Positions 24,308-32,691 of a stretch of DNA of 52,169 nucleotides are shown here, piece after piece. The stretch comes from Actimicrobium sp047621345 (lineage in GTDB: Bacteria; Pseudomonadota; Gammaproteobacteria; Burkholderiales; Burkholderiaceae_D). The translations under genes were made by a program, and so were the position numbers. Where the stretch lies: the NCBI GenBank assembly GCA_047621345.1, contig JBLHLW010000025.1:1-52169 (forward strand), in the 5' to 3' direction. Under the pieces are notes generated by a model. That model was not told the origin of the DNA and did not search any database. It was given only the letters and a program-made list of their open reading frames with translations. Numbering within the stretch: position 1 is the first letter of the stretch; each line of letters begins with the position of its first letter.

Positions 24308-25392
24308 TGTCTCCGAGCCTGAGCCAGGCCCGCGCGCGCTTTACCTCCAGCAGCATTCGCTGGGGCTTCATGTGGGCACTGTGGTGTGCTGTTCTGTGGG
24401 GCGCCTGGTATGTACCGGGTTCAGCCGTTTGGTTCGAAGCACCCTATGTCGATTTGAGCTACGACACCAACGCCGAGTTTCTGCTGGCGGCCGCCGTGCT
24501 GACCACGTTCAATGCGGTAGCCGTGCTGTTCTTCCTGTTCGTCTGGACGGGCGTCCTGGGCAAGTGGGGCGAATACGGGCGCACGATCCGGCAGATGCGT
24601 AATATTTCCAAATGGTTTTTCATCGGTGCCATCTTTGGCGGTCCGGTGGCGATCTTCGGATCCTATCTGGCGATGGGATATATCGGCGGTGCTTTTGCTG
24701 CTATTTCCGCACTGATGTATCCGATCATCGGCGCAACGCTTGCCCGGTTGTGGTATCAGGAAAAAATTACCAAACGCGCTGCCATCGGTATTTTTATCAT
24801 TCTTGCCGGGGGCATCACTGTTTATGCACCTGGCATCATTGCTGAATTTACCGGTACCGGCGAAAGCGGTTGGCTCGGTTATTTGGGTGGCGCCATGGCG
24901 GCACTCGGCTGGGGTATCGAGGGCGCCATCGCAGGTCGCGGGCTCGATGTGGCGGATCCGGATGTCGGTATTACGGTGCGATTTACTGCCGAAGTTATTT
25001 ATTGGGTTGCGTTGATTTTGCCTGGTATCTATTTGTTCACCGACCAGCCGGTTGTGGAACTAGTCATGGCGACATTTAACTGGGCCGCGATGGGTTGGCT
25101 GACACTGGCCGGCGTCACTTTTGCGTTTTGTTATGTCTCTTGGTACAAGTCCTTCCCCTTGATCGGTGTGGGGCGAGGGCAGGCGATTGCCGCGCTGTAT
25201 GGTCTGTTTGCGGTGATTTTTCTGGGCATTTTTACCTTCACAATTCCCGCGTGGAATTTCCTTGCTGGCTTGCTACTCTTTGTGCTTGGCGGATTCGTGA
25301 TGTACACGGAAAGTGATGAAGTGCTGGAGGTAGTGCGCGCCGTATCGAAAAACAAGGCTAAAACCACCGATGCCGCATCGACCCATTCCTGA
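24304..25392 (+). CDS. DMT-superfamily (EamA-type) permease
   Basis: A 362-residue inner-membrane transporter with about ten spans in two EamA-like halves. It overlaps the monooxygenase stop by four bases (ATGA), so the two are translationally coupled. Notable are an extended first loop (residues 40-60) and a second-half motif containing SWYKSFPLIGVGRGQAIAALYG, typical of a subgroup of DMT permeases. The coupling suggests it imports the monooxygenase substrate or exports the product (an N-oxide, for instance); this is inference. Confidence 0.8.
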   Translation: MMSPSLSQARARFTSSSIRWGFMWALWCAVLWGAWYVPGSAVWFEAPYVDLSYDTNAEFLLAAAVLTTFNAVAVLFFLFVWTGVLGKWGEYGRTIRQMRNISKWFFIGAIFGGPVAIFGSYLAMGYIGGAFAAISALMYPIIGATLARLWYQEKITKRAAIGIFIILAGGITVYAPGIIAEFTGTGESGWLGYLGGAMAALGWGIEGAIAGRGLDVADPDVGITVRFTAEVIYWVALILPGIYLFTDQPVVELVMATFNWAAMGWLTLAGVTFAFCYVSWYKSFPLIGVGRGQAIAALYGLFAVIFLGIFTFTIPAWNFLAGLLLFVLGGFVMYTESDEVLEVVRAVSKNKAKTTDAASTHS

Positions 25393-25409
25393 TTACCGGA
25401 GATCAAACC

Positions 25410-25703
25410 ATGAAAAAACTGCATATGAAGGGCCGCATTCTCCAGCTAGTCAATGAGCGGAAAGACGAGGGCATCTGGGACTGGCAGGTCACCGATCTCA
25501 TCATGGCCGAGTATGGTCTTGAGGGCGCGTACTGGCGCGGTAATACGCGGGTGACGCTGACCGACTTGTTCTCCAGCGGCATCATTGAAAGTGTCGAAGA
25601 GAAAATTGACGACGACGGTTACTTTGGCGTTGGCCGGATACTTTTCAAGTTCCGTCTCAATGACTTTGGTCGACAGCGCATGCTCGATACTGAATTGGCC
25701 TGA
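25410..25703 (+). CDS. Small winged-helix-like protein of the FMO operon
   Basis: A 97-residue acidic protein with a good ribosome-binding site (GGAG eight bases before the ATG). Its pattern (DWQVTDLIMAEYGLEG, then NTRVTLTDLFSSGIIE and a beta-hairpin GRILFKFRLNDFGRQRM) looks like a compact winged helix. I do not recognise the family. It lies 17 bp after the permease gene and before a microprotein gene, so it probably serves the same pathway as a regulator or an accessory protein. Confidence 0.7.
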   Translation: MKKLHMKGRILQLVNERKDEGIWDWQVTDLIMAEYGLEGAYWRGNTRVTLTDLFSSGIIESVEEKIDDDGYFGVGRILFKFRLNDFGRQRMLDTELA

Positions 25704-25765
25704 GTCGACCACCATCGCCCTGCAGCAAAAAGGGCGCCATCCATTCAATTTAACAAGGAGATTCC

Positions 25766-25876
25766 ATGTCCGAATTCTGGGGCTTTCCGGGAGCAGATAT
25801 TCTCGCTGTTGTCGTCATCGTTATTCTTAGCGGGCTCGCGCTTTATCAGGCGCGCACCTTTGTCACCAAGCTTTAA
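25766..25876 (+). CDS. 36-residue single-span membrane microprotein
   Basis: Sequence MSEFWGFPGADILAVVVIVI continues through a short hydrophobic stretch to QARTFVTKL and a TAA at 25876. AAGGAG sits five bases before the ATG, one of the strongest ribosome-binding sites in the window. One transmembrane span (about 11-27) with a basic C-terminus predicts the N-outside or C-inside orientation. It closes the FMO-DMT operon just before the terminator, which argues for a real gene. It may be an accessory subunit of the DMT permease. Confidence 0.65.
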   Translation: MSEFWGFPGADILAVVVIVILSGLALYQARTFVTKL

Positions 25877-25920
25877 TGCGCATCGACGAACCCGTACGAA
25901 TGTTTTTTGTAAATAGATAA

Positions 25921-25960
25921 CAAAAGAGGCGTGCAGCCAAGCTGTACGCCTCTTTTGGTT
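25921..25960 (+). terminator. Strong intrinsic terminator of the FMO operon
   Basis: A 16-17 bp stem: CAAAAGAGGCGTGCAGC pairs with GCTGTACGCCTCTTTTG (one G-U pair) around a CAA loop, with T-rich sequence after it. It separates the rightward FMO operon from the leftward maleate isomerase gene and can probably stop transcription from both sides. Confidence 0.9.
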
Positions 25961-25994
25961 TGCCAAGTTGGGGCGACTAAGCCCCGACAACTGG

Positions 25995-26747
25995 CTAGTA
26001 GGCGCCTGACAGCAGCGCGCCGGCACCTGGCACTCTGGTTTCCAAGTTCAGTTGCTTGAGCATCGCATAGGTGGTGGCGACAGCGGCGGTGATGACGGGC
26101 TTGCCAGTCAGTGCCTCGACCTTCGCGATGGCCGACAGGGACGGCATCTGGACGCAGGCAGAAAGCACGATGGCATCCACGTTGCTCGTATCCATCTGCG
26201 CGACGATGGCGGGCAGCAGGGCAGGGTCATGACGGCCGACCTCGAGGTTGTCCGGAATTTCCAGTGCGCGGTAATCAACTACCTCAAACCCTTCGTTGCG
26301 GATGTAGTCGACGACCAGTTCAGTCAATGGCTTCATGTAAGGCGCGACGACGACGATGCGTTTTGCACCGATCACCTTCAAGGCGTCAATCAGTGCACCG
26401 GCACTGGTCACGACAGGCGCATCCGCACCATTGGCGGCGGTATGCGCTTTGAGGCGCGCTTCGGACTTCCGATGATAGCCATGCCCCATGGCCATGATGG
26501 CCACCAGGCAGGCATAACCAAGCACGTCGACACGGGCATCGCTCAATTCCAACGCGCAGCGATCAGATTCACCATCCATGGCCGCAAGCTCTTCCTTGAC
26601 CACGTTTTTCATTCTCATGCGACTGGAATGGAAAGTGAAACGCTCGGGCAATATGGCTTGTCTTGCCATCAGCATCGCGGGTATTTCGGTCTCCATGGTC
26701 GTGTTCGAGCTGGGTACGATTTGACCGATTCGGTAGAGCTTTTGCAT
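25995..26747 (-). CDS. maiA: Maleate cis-trans isomerase
   Basis: A 250-residue cofactor-free enzyme of the Asp/Glu racemase superfamily turning maleate into fumarate in the cytoplasm. Both catalytic cysteines are present, Cys80 in GYACLVAIM and Cys198 in LSACVQMPS, as are the substrate block VPSSNTTMETEIP (11-23) and FHSSRMRM. The two-cysteine arrangement separates it from arylmalonate decarboxylase, a relative with one. AGGAG before the ATG supports the start. It lies 87 bp behind gntR on the same strand and shares the divergent control region with a dicarboxylate TRAP transporter. Confidence 0.9.
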   Translation of the reverse strand: MQKLYRIGQIVPSSNTTMETEIPAMLMARQAILPERFTFHSSRMRMKNVVKEELAAMDGESDRCALELSDARVDVLGYACLVAIMAMGHGYHRKSEARLKAHTAANGADAPVVTSAGALIDALKVIGAKRIVVVAPYMKPLTELVVDYIRNEGFEVVDYRALEIPDNLEVGRHDPALLPAIVAQMDTSNVDAIVLSACVQMPSLSAIAKVEALTGKPVITAAVATTYAMLKQLNLETRVPGAGALLSGAY

Positions 26748-26834
26748 GGATTACTCCTGGGAAGTGTTGCACAACAAGGAGTGTGTGCTACAGAATTAAC
26801 GTTCGATCTGAGTCTATGTGCGCTGGGTGTCAGC

Positions 26835-27500
26835 TCACGTCGTATTTTTATCCGACAGCTTTGGCAGTGCTGCAATCAAATCAGCAAAGCGCTCACCCTG
26901 GACCGTGATGTGTTGCCGCAGCAATTCGACTGTCAAGTCGCTGTTGCCTGCAATGATGGCCTGCACGATGTGTTCGTGTTCATCGTACGAGGCCGTGGTG
27001 CGGTAGCGCACGCGTAATTGCAATCGGCGATAAGGCCGCAATCGGCGATGCAGTGATCTGGCCTGTTCCGCCAAAAACGCATTGCGACTGCCGGCATAAA
27101 CTTGCTCGTGAAACGCTTCATTGCGGAAGAAATACTCGTCCGGATCGGCCCCGTCGCGCGCTTCTTTGCACGCCTGGTGCGCAGCCAGCAACGCGCTGTG
27201 CTCAGTCGTCGTCATGCGGCGTGCCGCTAATCGACCGCACATGGCTTCAATTTCCGCCATCACCTCAAACATCTCGATCAATTGTTGCGGGCCAATGTCA
27301 GCAACCACTGCACCGCGCCGCGGGCGCATGACGATGATGCCCATCGACATGAGTTGGTTGAGCGCTTCCCGGATCGGGGTGCGTGAAACACCGAATTGCG
27401 TAGCCAGTTCGGTTTCATCCAAATGTTGCCCCGGCAAAAATCGACCGATTGCAATCATTTCTTCTATTGCTTCTCGTAATGTCGCAGATCGATTTTTCAT
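26835..27500 (-). CDS. GntR-family (FadR/VanR subgroup) regulator
   Basis: A 221-residue regulator with an N-terminal winged helix (ELATQFGVSRTPIREALNQL, residues 31-50) and a C-terminal all-helical FCD ligand domain, with metal-site residues around FRNEAFHEQVY and DEHEHIVQAI. Divergent from the TRAP/mdc operon and upstream of maiA. A role like MdcY, the GntR regulator of malonate genes in Acinetobacter, is plausible. Two operator-like palindromes lie in the shared promoter region. The effector is probably malonate or maleate (inference). Confidence 0.85.
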   Translation of the reverse strand: MKNRSATLREAIEEMIAIGRFLPGQHLDETELATQFGVSRTPIREALNQLMSMGIIVMRPRRGAVVADIGPQQLIEMFEVMAEIEAMCGRLAARRMTTTEHSALLAAHQACKEARDGADPDEYFFRNEAFHEQVYAGSRNAFLAEQARSLHRRLRPYRRLQLRVRYRTTASYDEHEHIVQAIIAGNSDLTVELLRQHITVQGERFADLIAALPKLSDKNTT

Positions 27501-27522
27501 GGGGAATAGTTTTGCGATTAAT

Positions 27523-27532
27523 TTGTGTACAT
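27523..27532. promoter_or_regulatory. Operator candidate near the gntR promoter
   Basis: TTGT-GT-ACAT, a near palindrome related to the fuller one at 27584-27599. On the minus strand it lies just downstream of a TATAAT (27544-27539), where bound GntR protein would block its own transcription. Confidence 0.45.
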
Positions 27533-27583
27533 TTTTCGATTATAAAGTCAAACTAGGTGCATGCCATGTATTTATTAGTGGCA

Positions 27584-27599
27584 TTCTTGTACACAAGAA
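27584..27599. promoter_or_regulatory. GntR-type operator candidate of the TRAP/mdc operon
   Basis: TTCTTGT-AC-ACAAGAA has perfect seven-base arms with a two-base centre. It lies about 80 bp before dctP and downstream of a possible -10 (TATAAA, 27541-27546). The core TTGT-N2-ACAA matches the style of FadR/VanR-type operators and recurs at 27523-27532. Confidence 0.6.
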
Positions 27600-27677
27600 G
27601 GCCGACAAGAAGCCTTCAGAAACGTATCCCGAGTGTCATCAAGGTGATATCCAATACATATTTAGGAGACATACACA

Positions 27678-28712
27678 ATGAAGAAGCCATTTTTGAAATG
27701 CACCTTAACAATGATGCTGAGCGGCGCATTTGCACTAGGATCGCTGGGTGTTGTTACCACTGCTTCGGCAGCGGCCAAGGTAATCAAGATTTCTCACCAG
27801 TTCACCGCTGGCGAAGGCCCTGAAGCCGACTTTCGGCATCGCTTGATCGTCAAATTTGCGGAGGACGTCGAAAAGCGCACCAATGGCGAATTGAAATTTC
27901 AAATTTTCCCATCCTCTTCGCTGATGAAGCCTAAAGGCCAATTCTCGGCGATGCAGACCGGCGCACTTGATATGACGCTACTGCCCTTGGCCTATGAAGG
28001 CGGAAAAATTCCTGAAGTCAATCTTGGCCTGATGCCGGCGCTGGTGACAAGCTACGAGCAAGGATTGCGCTGGAAAACGGCACCCATCGGCAAAGAACTG
28101 ACCCGCATCGTTGATGGCAAAGGCGTCAAGATTCTGACCTGGATCTGGCAGGCGGGCGGCACCGTTTCCAAAGATAAAGCAGTGATTAATCCTGAGGATG
28201 CCGCAGGGTTGAAAATGCGCGGCGCTGGAAAATCGCTGGATTTGATGCTCAAAGCAGCCGGCAGCTCCATCACCAACATGCCTTCCTCGGATGTCTACAA
28301 CGCAATGCAGACCGGCGTGCTGGATGGTGCCGTGACGTCCAGTGCGTCGCTGCTGGGTTTCCGTCTTTACGAAGTCTCCAAGTTCGTCACAACCCCACGT
28401 AAAAATACCTTCTGGTTCATGTTCGAGCCGCTGCTCATGGCAAACAGCACGTTTAACGGCCTGACACCTGCCCAGCAGAAAATCGTCATGGAAGTCGGCG
28501 CCAGCTTGGAGCAATTTGCGATTGAAGAATCCAAGAAAGACGACGTCCGTCTGGCCGAAGTATTCACCAAAGCCGGTGCCAAAGCGGATGACATGGACGA
28601 TGCCAGCTTTGCCAAATGGCGTGAACTGGCTAAGAAAACTGCCTGGAAAGACTTCGCTGAGAACACTAAAAACGGCCAGAATTTGCTTGATATGGCGCTG
28701 TCCGTCAAATAA
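27678..28712 (+). CDS. dctP: TRAP transporter substrate-binding protein (DctP family)
   Basis: A 344-residue periplasmic protein that captures the solute, here probably malonate or another C3-C4 dicarboxylate. A Sec signal peptide covers residues 1-33 (ending ASAAAK). The mature fold shows KISHQFTAGEGPE, FQIFPSSSLMKPKGQFSAMQTGALDM and the ligand-arginine segment GLKMRGAGKSLD, followed by NAMQTGVLDGAVTS. AGGAG lies nine bases before the ATG. First gene of the operon dctPQM-mdcACDEGBH; a folded spacer separates it from dctQ. Confidence 0.9.
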   Translation: MKKPFLKCTLTMMLSGAFALGSLGVVTTASAAAKVIKISHQFTAGEGPEADFRHRLIVKFAEDVEKRTNGELKFQIFPSSSLMKPKGQFSAMQTGALDMTLLPLAYEGGKIPEVNLGLMPALVTSYEQGLRWKTAPIGKELTRIVDGKGVKILTWIWQAGGTVSKDKAVINPEDAAGLKMRGAGKSLDLMLKAAGSSITNMPSSDVYNAMQTGVLDGAVTSSASLLGFRLYEVSKFVTTPRKNTFWFMFEPLLMANSTFNGLTPAQQKIVMEVGASLEQFAIEESKKDDVRLAEVFTKAGAKADDMDDASFAKWRELAKKTAWKDFAENTKNGQNLLDMALSVK

Positions 28713-28737
28713 GTCTGTTCAGTTTTCTTCTTAACCT

Positions 28738-28815
28738 TTACCTGTGATGCCACTCAGTCCGTCTGTCCCGGACGGGGTGCGCTCGCATGTGCCATTGACT
28801 TTGGCGCACAGGTAA
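28738..28815 (+). promoter_or_regulatory. Folded intercistronic element between dctP and dctQ
   Basis: TTACCTGTG (28738-28746) and CACAGGTAA (28807-28815) form a perfect nine-base stem, extended by GCC/GGC (28749-28751 and 28803-28805). Inside is a CCGTC/GACGG hairpin (28759-28775). There is no U-run, so this is more likely an RNA stabiliser or processing site that lets dctP mRNA accumulate over the membrane genes than a terminator. Confidence 0.6.
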
Positions 28816-28834
28816 TTCTGACAAGAATATCCAA

Positions 28835-29365
28835 ATGAATTCATTTGCCAAATCAATCGGAAATGGCATCCGCCTTTTCAATCGCTGGATGGCCATTTTT
28901 TCGGCCTTTCTGATTTTCGCTGCCACGCTGATTCTGGTGTACGCCGTCATTACTCGTTATTTCTTTTTTGTGTCCAATGACTGGGTTATCGAGCTGTGCG
29001 TATTTTTACTGATCGGCGCGACCTTTCTGGCTGCTGCTTATACGCAATCCGAGCGCGGCCATGTCGGCATTGAGGTCATGGATGAAGTGATGCCACCACG
29101 GTGGAATCGCATTCGTCATCTGATCGGTGATTTTTTGTCGCTAGTTGTCGTTGCGTTCATTGCCAATAATTCATGGGAGTTCACGTACAACGCCTACGAC
29201 CAAGGCTGGCGCACGGATTCCACCTGGGGTCCTGCACTGTGGATTCCGTATTCCTTAATGGCCTTTGGCATGACGACACTCGCACTGCAGATGGTCCTGC
29301 AAATTGTGGAGGGCATCACAACGCCCGCCGCCAAGCATCAACATCAGAATTTGACAGGAGCGTGA
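28835..29365 (+). CDS. dctQ: TRAP transporter small permease (DctQ family)
   Basis: A 176-residue inner-membrane protein with four spans (about 20-42, 50-70, 92-112, 135-158). The QxG-like family core is seen as FNRWMAIFSAFLIFAATL, IELCVFLLIGATFLAAAYTQ and the following SERGHVGIEV loop. It pairs with DctM to form the membrane part of the TRAP importer. ATG 28835 follows a weak ribosome-binding site; dctM starts one base after its stop. Confidence 0.88.
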   Translation: MNSFAKSIGNGIRLFNRWMAIFSAFLIFAATLILVYAVITRYFFFVSNDWVIELCVFLLIGATFLAAAYTQSERGHVGIEVMDEVMPPRWNRIRHLIGDFLSLVVVAFIANNSWEFTYNAYDQGWRTDSTWGPALWIPYSLMAFGMTTLALQMVLQIVEGITTPAAKHQHQNLTGA

Positions 29366-29366
29366 A

Positions 29367-30719
29367 ATGGGGCCGCTAGAAATCGGATTGCTGTACGCCG
29401 GCGCGACGTTAATCATGCTGTTTTCAGGCATGCCGATCGCTTTTGCACTGGGCGCCACCGCGCTCGGCTTCATGTATGTGTTTATGCCGCACATGAACCT
29501 TGAAATCGTTGCAGAAACACTGTTTGGTGAATTGGATAATTTCACTTTACTGACTATTCCGTTATTTATCTTCATGGGAGCCGCCATCGGCAAGACCCGG
29601 GCCGCAGTGGATTTGTACGAGTCCGCCTATCGCTGGATGTACAAGTTGCCGGGGTCGCTTGGCGTTGCCAACATTATTGGCTGCACCGTATTTGCTGCAC
29701 TGTGCGGTTCCAGTCCGGCCACGTGTGCTGCAATTGGCGGCATGGGTATTCCGGAGATGCGCAAGCGTGGTTACTCGCCAGCACTTGCCAGCGGTTTGAT
29801 TGCGGCCGGCGGTACGCTTGGCATCTTGATTCCACCCTCGATCACGCTGATTATTTACGGCCTGATAACCGAGCAATCGATCGGCAAGCTGTTTCTGGCT
29901 GGCGTTATTCCGGGTTTGTTGCTGGCTTTTTTCTTCTCGGTGTATGTCGTCTATCGGGTCAAAAAGGATGTAAAGATTGCGTCGCTGGCAGTTGCTGAAC
30001 AGGCTGCCGAGACCGGTATTGCACCACCCGTAGTTGTGGCCGAGCATTTCAGTTGGCGTGAGCGGCTGGAAGTCTTGCCGCGCCTGTTGCCGTTTATTGT
30101 GCTGATCTGCGTCATCATGTTTGCGATGTACGGCGGACTCGGAACGCCTTCTGAAATCGCTGGTGTCGGTGCCTTCGGTGCCTTGTTCCTGGTTGTCGCG
30201 CTGTATAAATGCTACCGCTGGGTTGACGTCAGGACCATCTTTCTAGGTACGGCCAAAGAATCTTGCATGATCATGATGATCATTGCGATGGCCTTCCTGT
30301 TCACCTATGTGATGAGCTATTTGCGTATTACGCAAAGCGCTGCCGAATGGCTGACTGCGATCGAGATGTCGAAATGGGCCTACTTGTTCTGGGTCAATGT
30401 GCTGTTGCTGGTCCTCGGTTGCTTCTTGCCACCGGTAGCAATCATTCTGATGGTCACGCCAGTGATCATGCCCGGCATCATCTCCAATGGTTTTGACCCG
30501 ATCTGGTTCGGCATCATCCTGACCATCAATATGGAACTGGGATTGATTACCCCGCCAGTCGGTTTGAATCTGTTTGTGATCAATGGCATTGCACCGGATA
30601 TCAGTCCGAGAGACATCGCCAAGGGTGTCCTGCCGTTTATTTACATCATGATTGCCGATATCGCGTTGTTGTCCGTGTTTCCGCAAATAGTGATGTTCTT
30701 GCCAAACTTTTTGGGATAA
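29367..30719 (+). CDS. dctM: TRAP transporter large permease (DctM family)
   Basis: A 450-residue elevator-type permease with about 12 spans that uses a sodium gradient to move the solute released by DctP. Family blocks include SGMPIAFALG, IPLFIFMGAAIG, CGSSPATCAAIGGMGIPEM (the first hairpin motif), GGTLGILIPPSI and LGCFLPPVAIILMVTPV with NMELGLITPPVG. GGAG lies seven bases before the ATG. The mdcA gene begins two bases after its stop, so transport and breakdown are tied together. Confidence 0.9.
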   Translation: MGPLEIGLLYAGATLIMLFSGMPIAFALGATALGFMYVFMPHMNLEIVAETLFGELDNFTLLTIPLFIFMGAAIGKTRAAVDLYESAYRWMYKLPGSLGVANIIGCTVFAALCGSSPATCAAIGGMGIPEMRKRGYSPALASGLIAAGGTLGILIPPSITLIIYGLITEQSIGKLFLAGVIPGLLLAFFFSVYVVYRVKKDVKIASLAVAEQAAETGIAPPVVVAEHFSWRERLEVLPRLLPFIVLICVIMFAMYGGLGTPSEIAGVGAFGALFLVVALYKCYRWVDVRTIFLGTAKESCMIMMIIAMAFLFTYVMSYLRITQSAAEWLTAIEMSKWAYLFWVNVLLLVLGCFLPPVAIILMVTPVIMPGIISNGFDPIWFGIILTINMELGLITPPVGLNLFVINGIAPDISPRDIAKGVLPFIYIMIADIALLSVFPQIVMFLPNFLG

Positions 30720-30721
30720 CC

Positions 30722-32362
30722 ATGAAGCAGTGGAACACCTTGGCGGTGAGCCGCCGCAAGCGCCTCGATCGGGGCTTGCTCGTGACAGGCCGGATTGCCG
30801 ACCCGTTAAAAATGACCGCCTTGCTGGAGGCGGTCATCGAACCGGGCGACCGTGTTTGCATGGAGGGTAACAACCAGAAGCAGGCCGATTTTCTGGCACG
30901 TTCTTTGTTGCAGGCTGATCCGGCGGTGCTACATGATCTGCATATTTTGCAGTCGGTACTGGCACTGCCCGAGCACCTGGATATCTTCGAGAAAGGGATC
31001 GCCTCCAAGCTCGATTTCTCTTTTTCGGGTCCGCAGGCGGTACGTCTGGCCCGATTGATGCAGTCGGGTCAGATCGAGGTCGGCGCGATTCATACCTATC
31101 TGGAACTGTACGGTCGTTATTTTGTAGACCTGACACCGCGCGTCTCTCTGATCGCTGCTGAAGCAGCCGACCGTCACGGCAACCTCTACACCGGACCCAA
31201 TACTGAAGACACGCCGGCTATCGTCGAAGCTACTGCCTTCAAGAACGGCATCGTCATTGCGCAGGTCAATGAAATCGTTGACGTGCTGCCGCGCATCGAC
31301 ATCCCGGCCGACTGGGTTGACTTCGTGGTGCCGGCACCAACCCCGTATTACATCGAGCCGCTTTTTACTCGTGACCCGGCGCAGATTTCTGAAATCCAGG
31401 TGCTCATGGCGATGATGGCGATCAAGGGCATCTACGCTGAATACGGCGTTCAGCGCTTGAATCACGGCATTGGTTTTGACACCGCCGCGATCGAACTGCT
31501 GTTGCCAACCTATGCCGAATCGCTGGGTCTGAAAGGCAAAATTTGCCAGCACTGGGCACTCAATCCGCATCCGGCGCTGATCCCTGCGATTGAAGCCGGC
31601 TTTGTCGAATCGGTCTATTCGTTTGGTTCCGAGATGGGCATGGAAGAGTACATCCGGGCGCGCCCGGACGTCTTCTTTACAGGTCCAGACGGCGCGATGC
31701 GCAGCAACCGCGCGCTGTGCCAGGCTGCAGGCCACTACGCGTGCGACATGTTCATCGGCTCCACCTTGCAGATTGATTTGCAGGGCAACTCGTCGACCGC
31801 CACGCTGGGTCGCATCTCCGGTTTCGGTGGCGCGCCTAACATGGGTGCCGATGCGCGCGGCCGGCGTCATGCCAGTCCCGGCTGGCTCAAAGCCGGGCAG
31901 CAGGCACGTGCCGGCAAGAGTACGATTCCGCGCGGCCAGAAGCTGGTGGTGCAGATCGTCGAAACCTTCCGCGAGCATATGCAACCGGCGTTTGTCGACC
32001 GGCTCGACGCCTGGGAACTGGGCGAGCAGGCTGGCATGGCTATTCCGCCAGTGATGATCTACGGCGACGATGTCACCCACATCCTGACCGAGGAAGGCAT
32101 CGCCAATTTGCTGTTGTGCCGCACTGACGAAGAGCGCGAGCAGGCGATTCGTGGAGTAGCCGGTTACACCCCGGTTGGCATGGCACGCGACCACCGCATG
32201 GTTGAGAATTTACGCGATCGCGGCATCATCCAGCGCGCGGAAGACCTCGGTATCGACAAGCGACTGGCGACCAGAGATTTGCTCGCAGCCAAGACAATGA
32301 AGGATCTGGTGCGTGCATCCGGCGGCTTGTACAACCCGCCCAAGCGTTTCAGAAACTGGTGA
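30722..32362 (+). CDS. mdcA: Malonate decarboxylase alpha subunit
   Basis: A 546-residue acetyl-S-ACP:malonate ACP transferase, the first step of biotin-independent malonate decarboxylation. It swaps the acetyl group on MdcC for malonyl. The sequence is typical throughout: VCMEGNNQKQADFLARSL near 42-60, IHTYLELYGRYFVDLTPRVS, ICQHWALNPHPALIPAIEAG and the glycine-rich GRISGFGGAPNMGADARGR. Family length is about 550. It directly follows the TRAP genes. Together with mdcC, D and E it forms the four-subunit enzyme. Confidence 0.95.
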   Translation: MKQWNTLAVSRRKRLDRGLLVTGRIADPLKMTALLEAVIEPGDRVCMEGNNQKQADFLARSLLQADPAVLHDLHILQSVLALPEHLDIFEKGIASKLDFSFSGPQAVRLARLMQSGQIEVGAIHTYLELYGRYFVDLTPRVSLIAAEAADRHGNLYTGPNTEDTPAIVEATAFKNGIVIAQVNEIVDVLPRIDIPADWVDFVVPAPTPYYIEPLFTRDPAQISEIQVLMAMMAIKGIYAEYGVQRLNHGIGFDTAAIELLLPTYAESLGLKGKICQHWALNPHPALIPAIEAGFVESVYSFGSEMGMEEYIRARPDVFFTGPDGAMRSNRALCQAAGHYACDMFIGSTLQIDLQGNSSTATLGRISGFGGAPNMGADARGRRHASPGWLKAGQQARAGKSTIPRGQKLVVQIVETFREHMQPAFVDRLDAWELGEQAGMAIPPVMIYGDDVTHILTEEGIANLLLCRTDEEREQAIRGVAGYTPVGMARDHRMVENLRDRGIIQRAEDLGIDKRLATRDLLAAKTMKDLVRASGGLYNPPKRFRNW

Positions 32363-32376
32363 ATGATGAGGTAATC

Positions 32377-32691
32377 ATGGAAACCCTGACATATCGTTTT
32401 GAACATGGCCAGCGCCGTATTCCGGCCCGGCCTGAACTGGTCGGCGTGGTCGGCTCCGGTAATCTGGAAGTGCTGATCGAACCTGCCGAGCAAGGCGGCG
32501 CTTGTACGGTCGAAATCAGCACTGCTGCGCGTGGTTTTGGCGCGATCTGGGAAGCCGTCATCGCCGATTTCCAGCAACGCTGGCAATTAGCCGATACCCG
32601 TATCTCGATCAACGACATGGGCGCCACACCAGCAGTGGTGAGCCTGCGACTGGATCAGGCGGTCGAAGCCTTGCTGGAGCAAAGCCGATGA
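32377..32691 (+). CDS. mdcC: Malonate decarboxylase acyl carrier protein (delta subunit)
   Basis: A 104-residue acyl carrier protein that carries the acyl group on a 2'-(5''-phosphoribosyl)-3'-dephospho-CoA arm. The arm attaches to the serine in VGVVGSGNLEVL (Ser27 or so). ATG 32377 is chosen because GAGG lies six bases upstream and the conserved part begins there; a frame start at 32359 would be within mdcA. Its stop overlaps the mdcD start (ATGA). Confidence 0.93.
   Translation: METLTYRFEHGQRRIPARPELVGVVGSGNLEVLIEPAEQGGACTVEISTAARGFGAIWEAVIADFQQRWQLADTRISINDMGATPAVVSLRLDQAVEALLEQSR

Noticed and set aside
25995..26747. Arylmalonate decarboxylase, suggested by closeness to malonate genes
   Set aside because: Both cysteines (80 and 198) are present and the flanking motifs are those of maleate isomerase; arylmalonate decarboxylase has only one.
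30929..32194. 421-codon minus-strand open frame inside mdcA
   Set aside because: mdcA on the plus strand is an unambiguous full-length family member; the frame is a codon-bias shadow.
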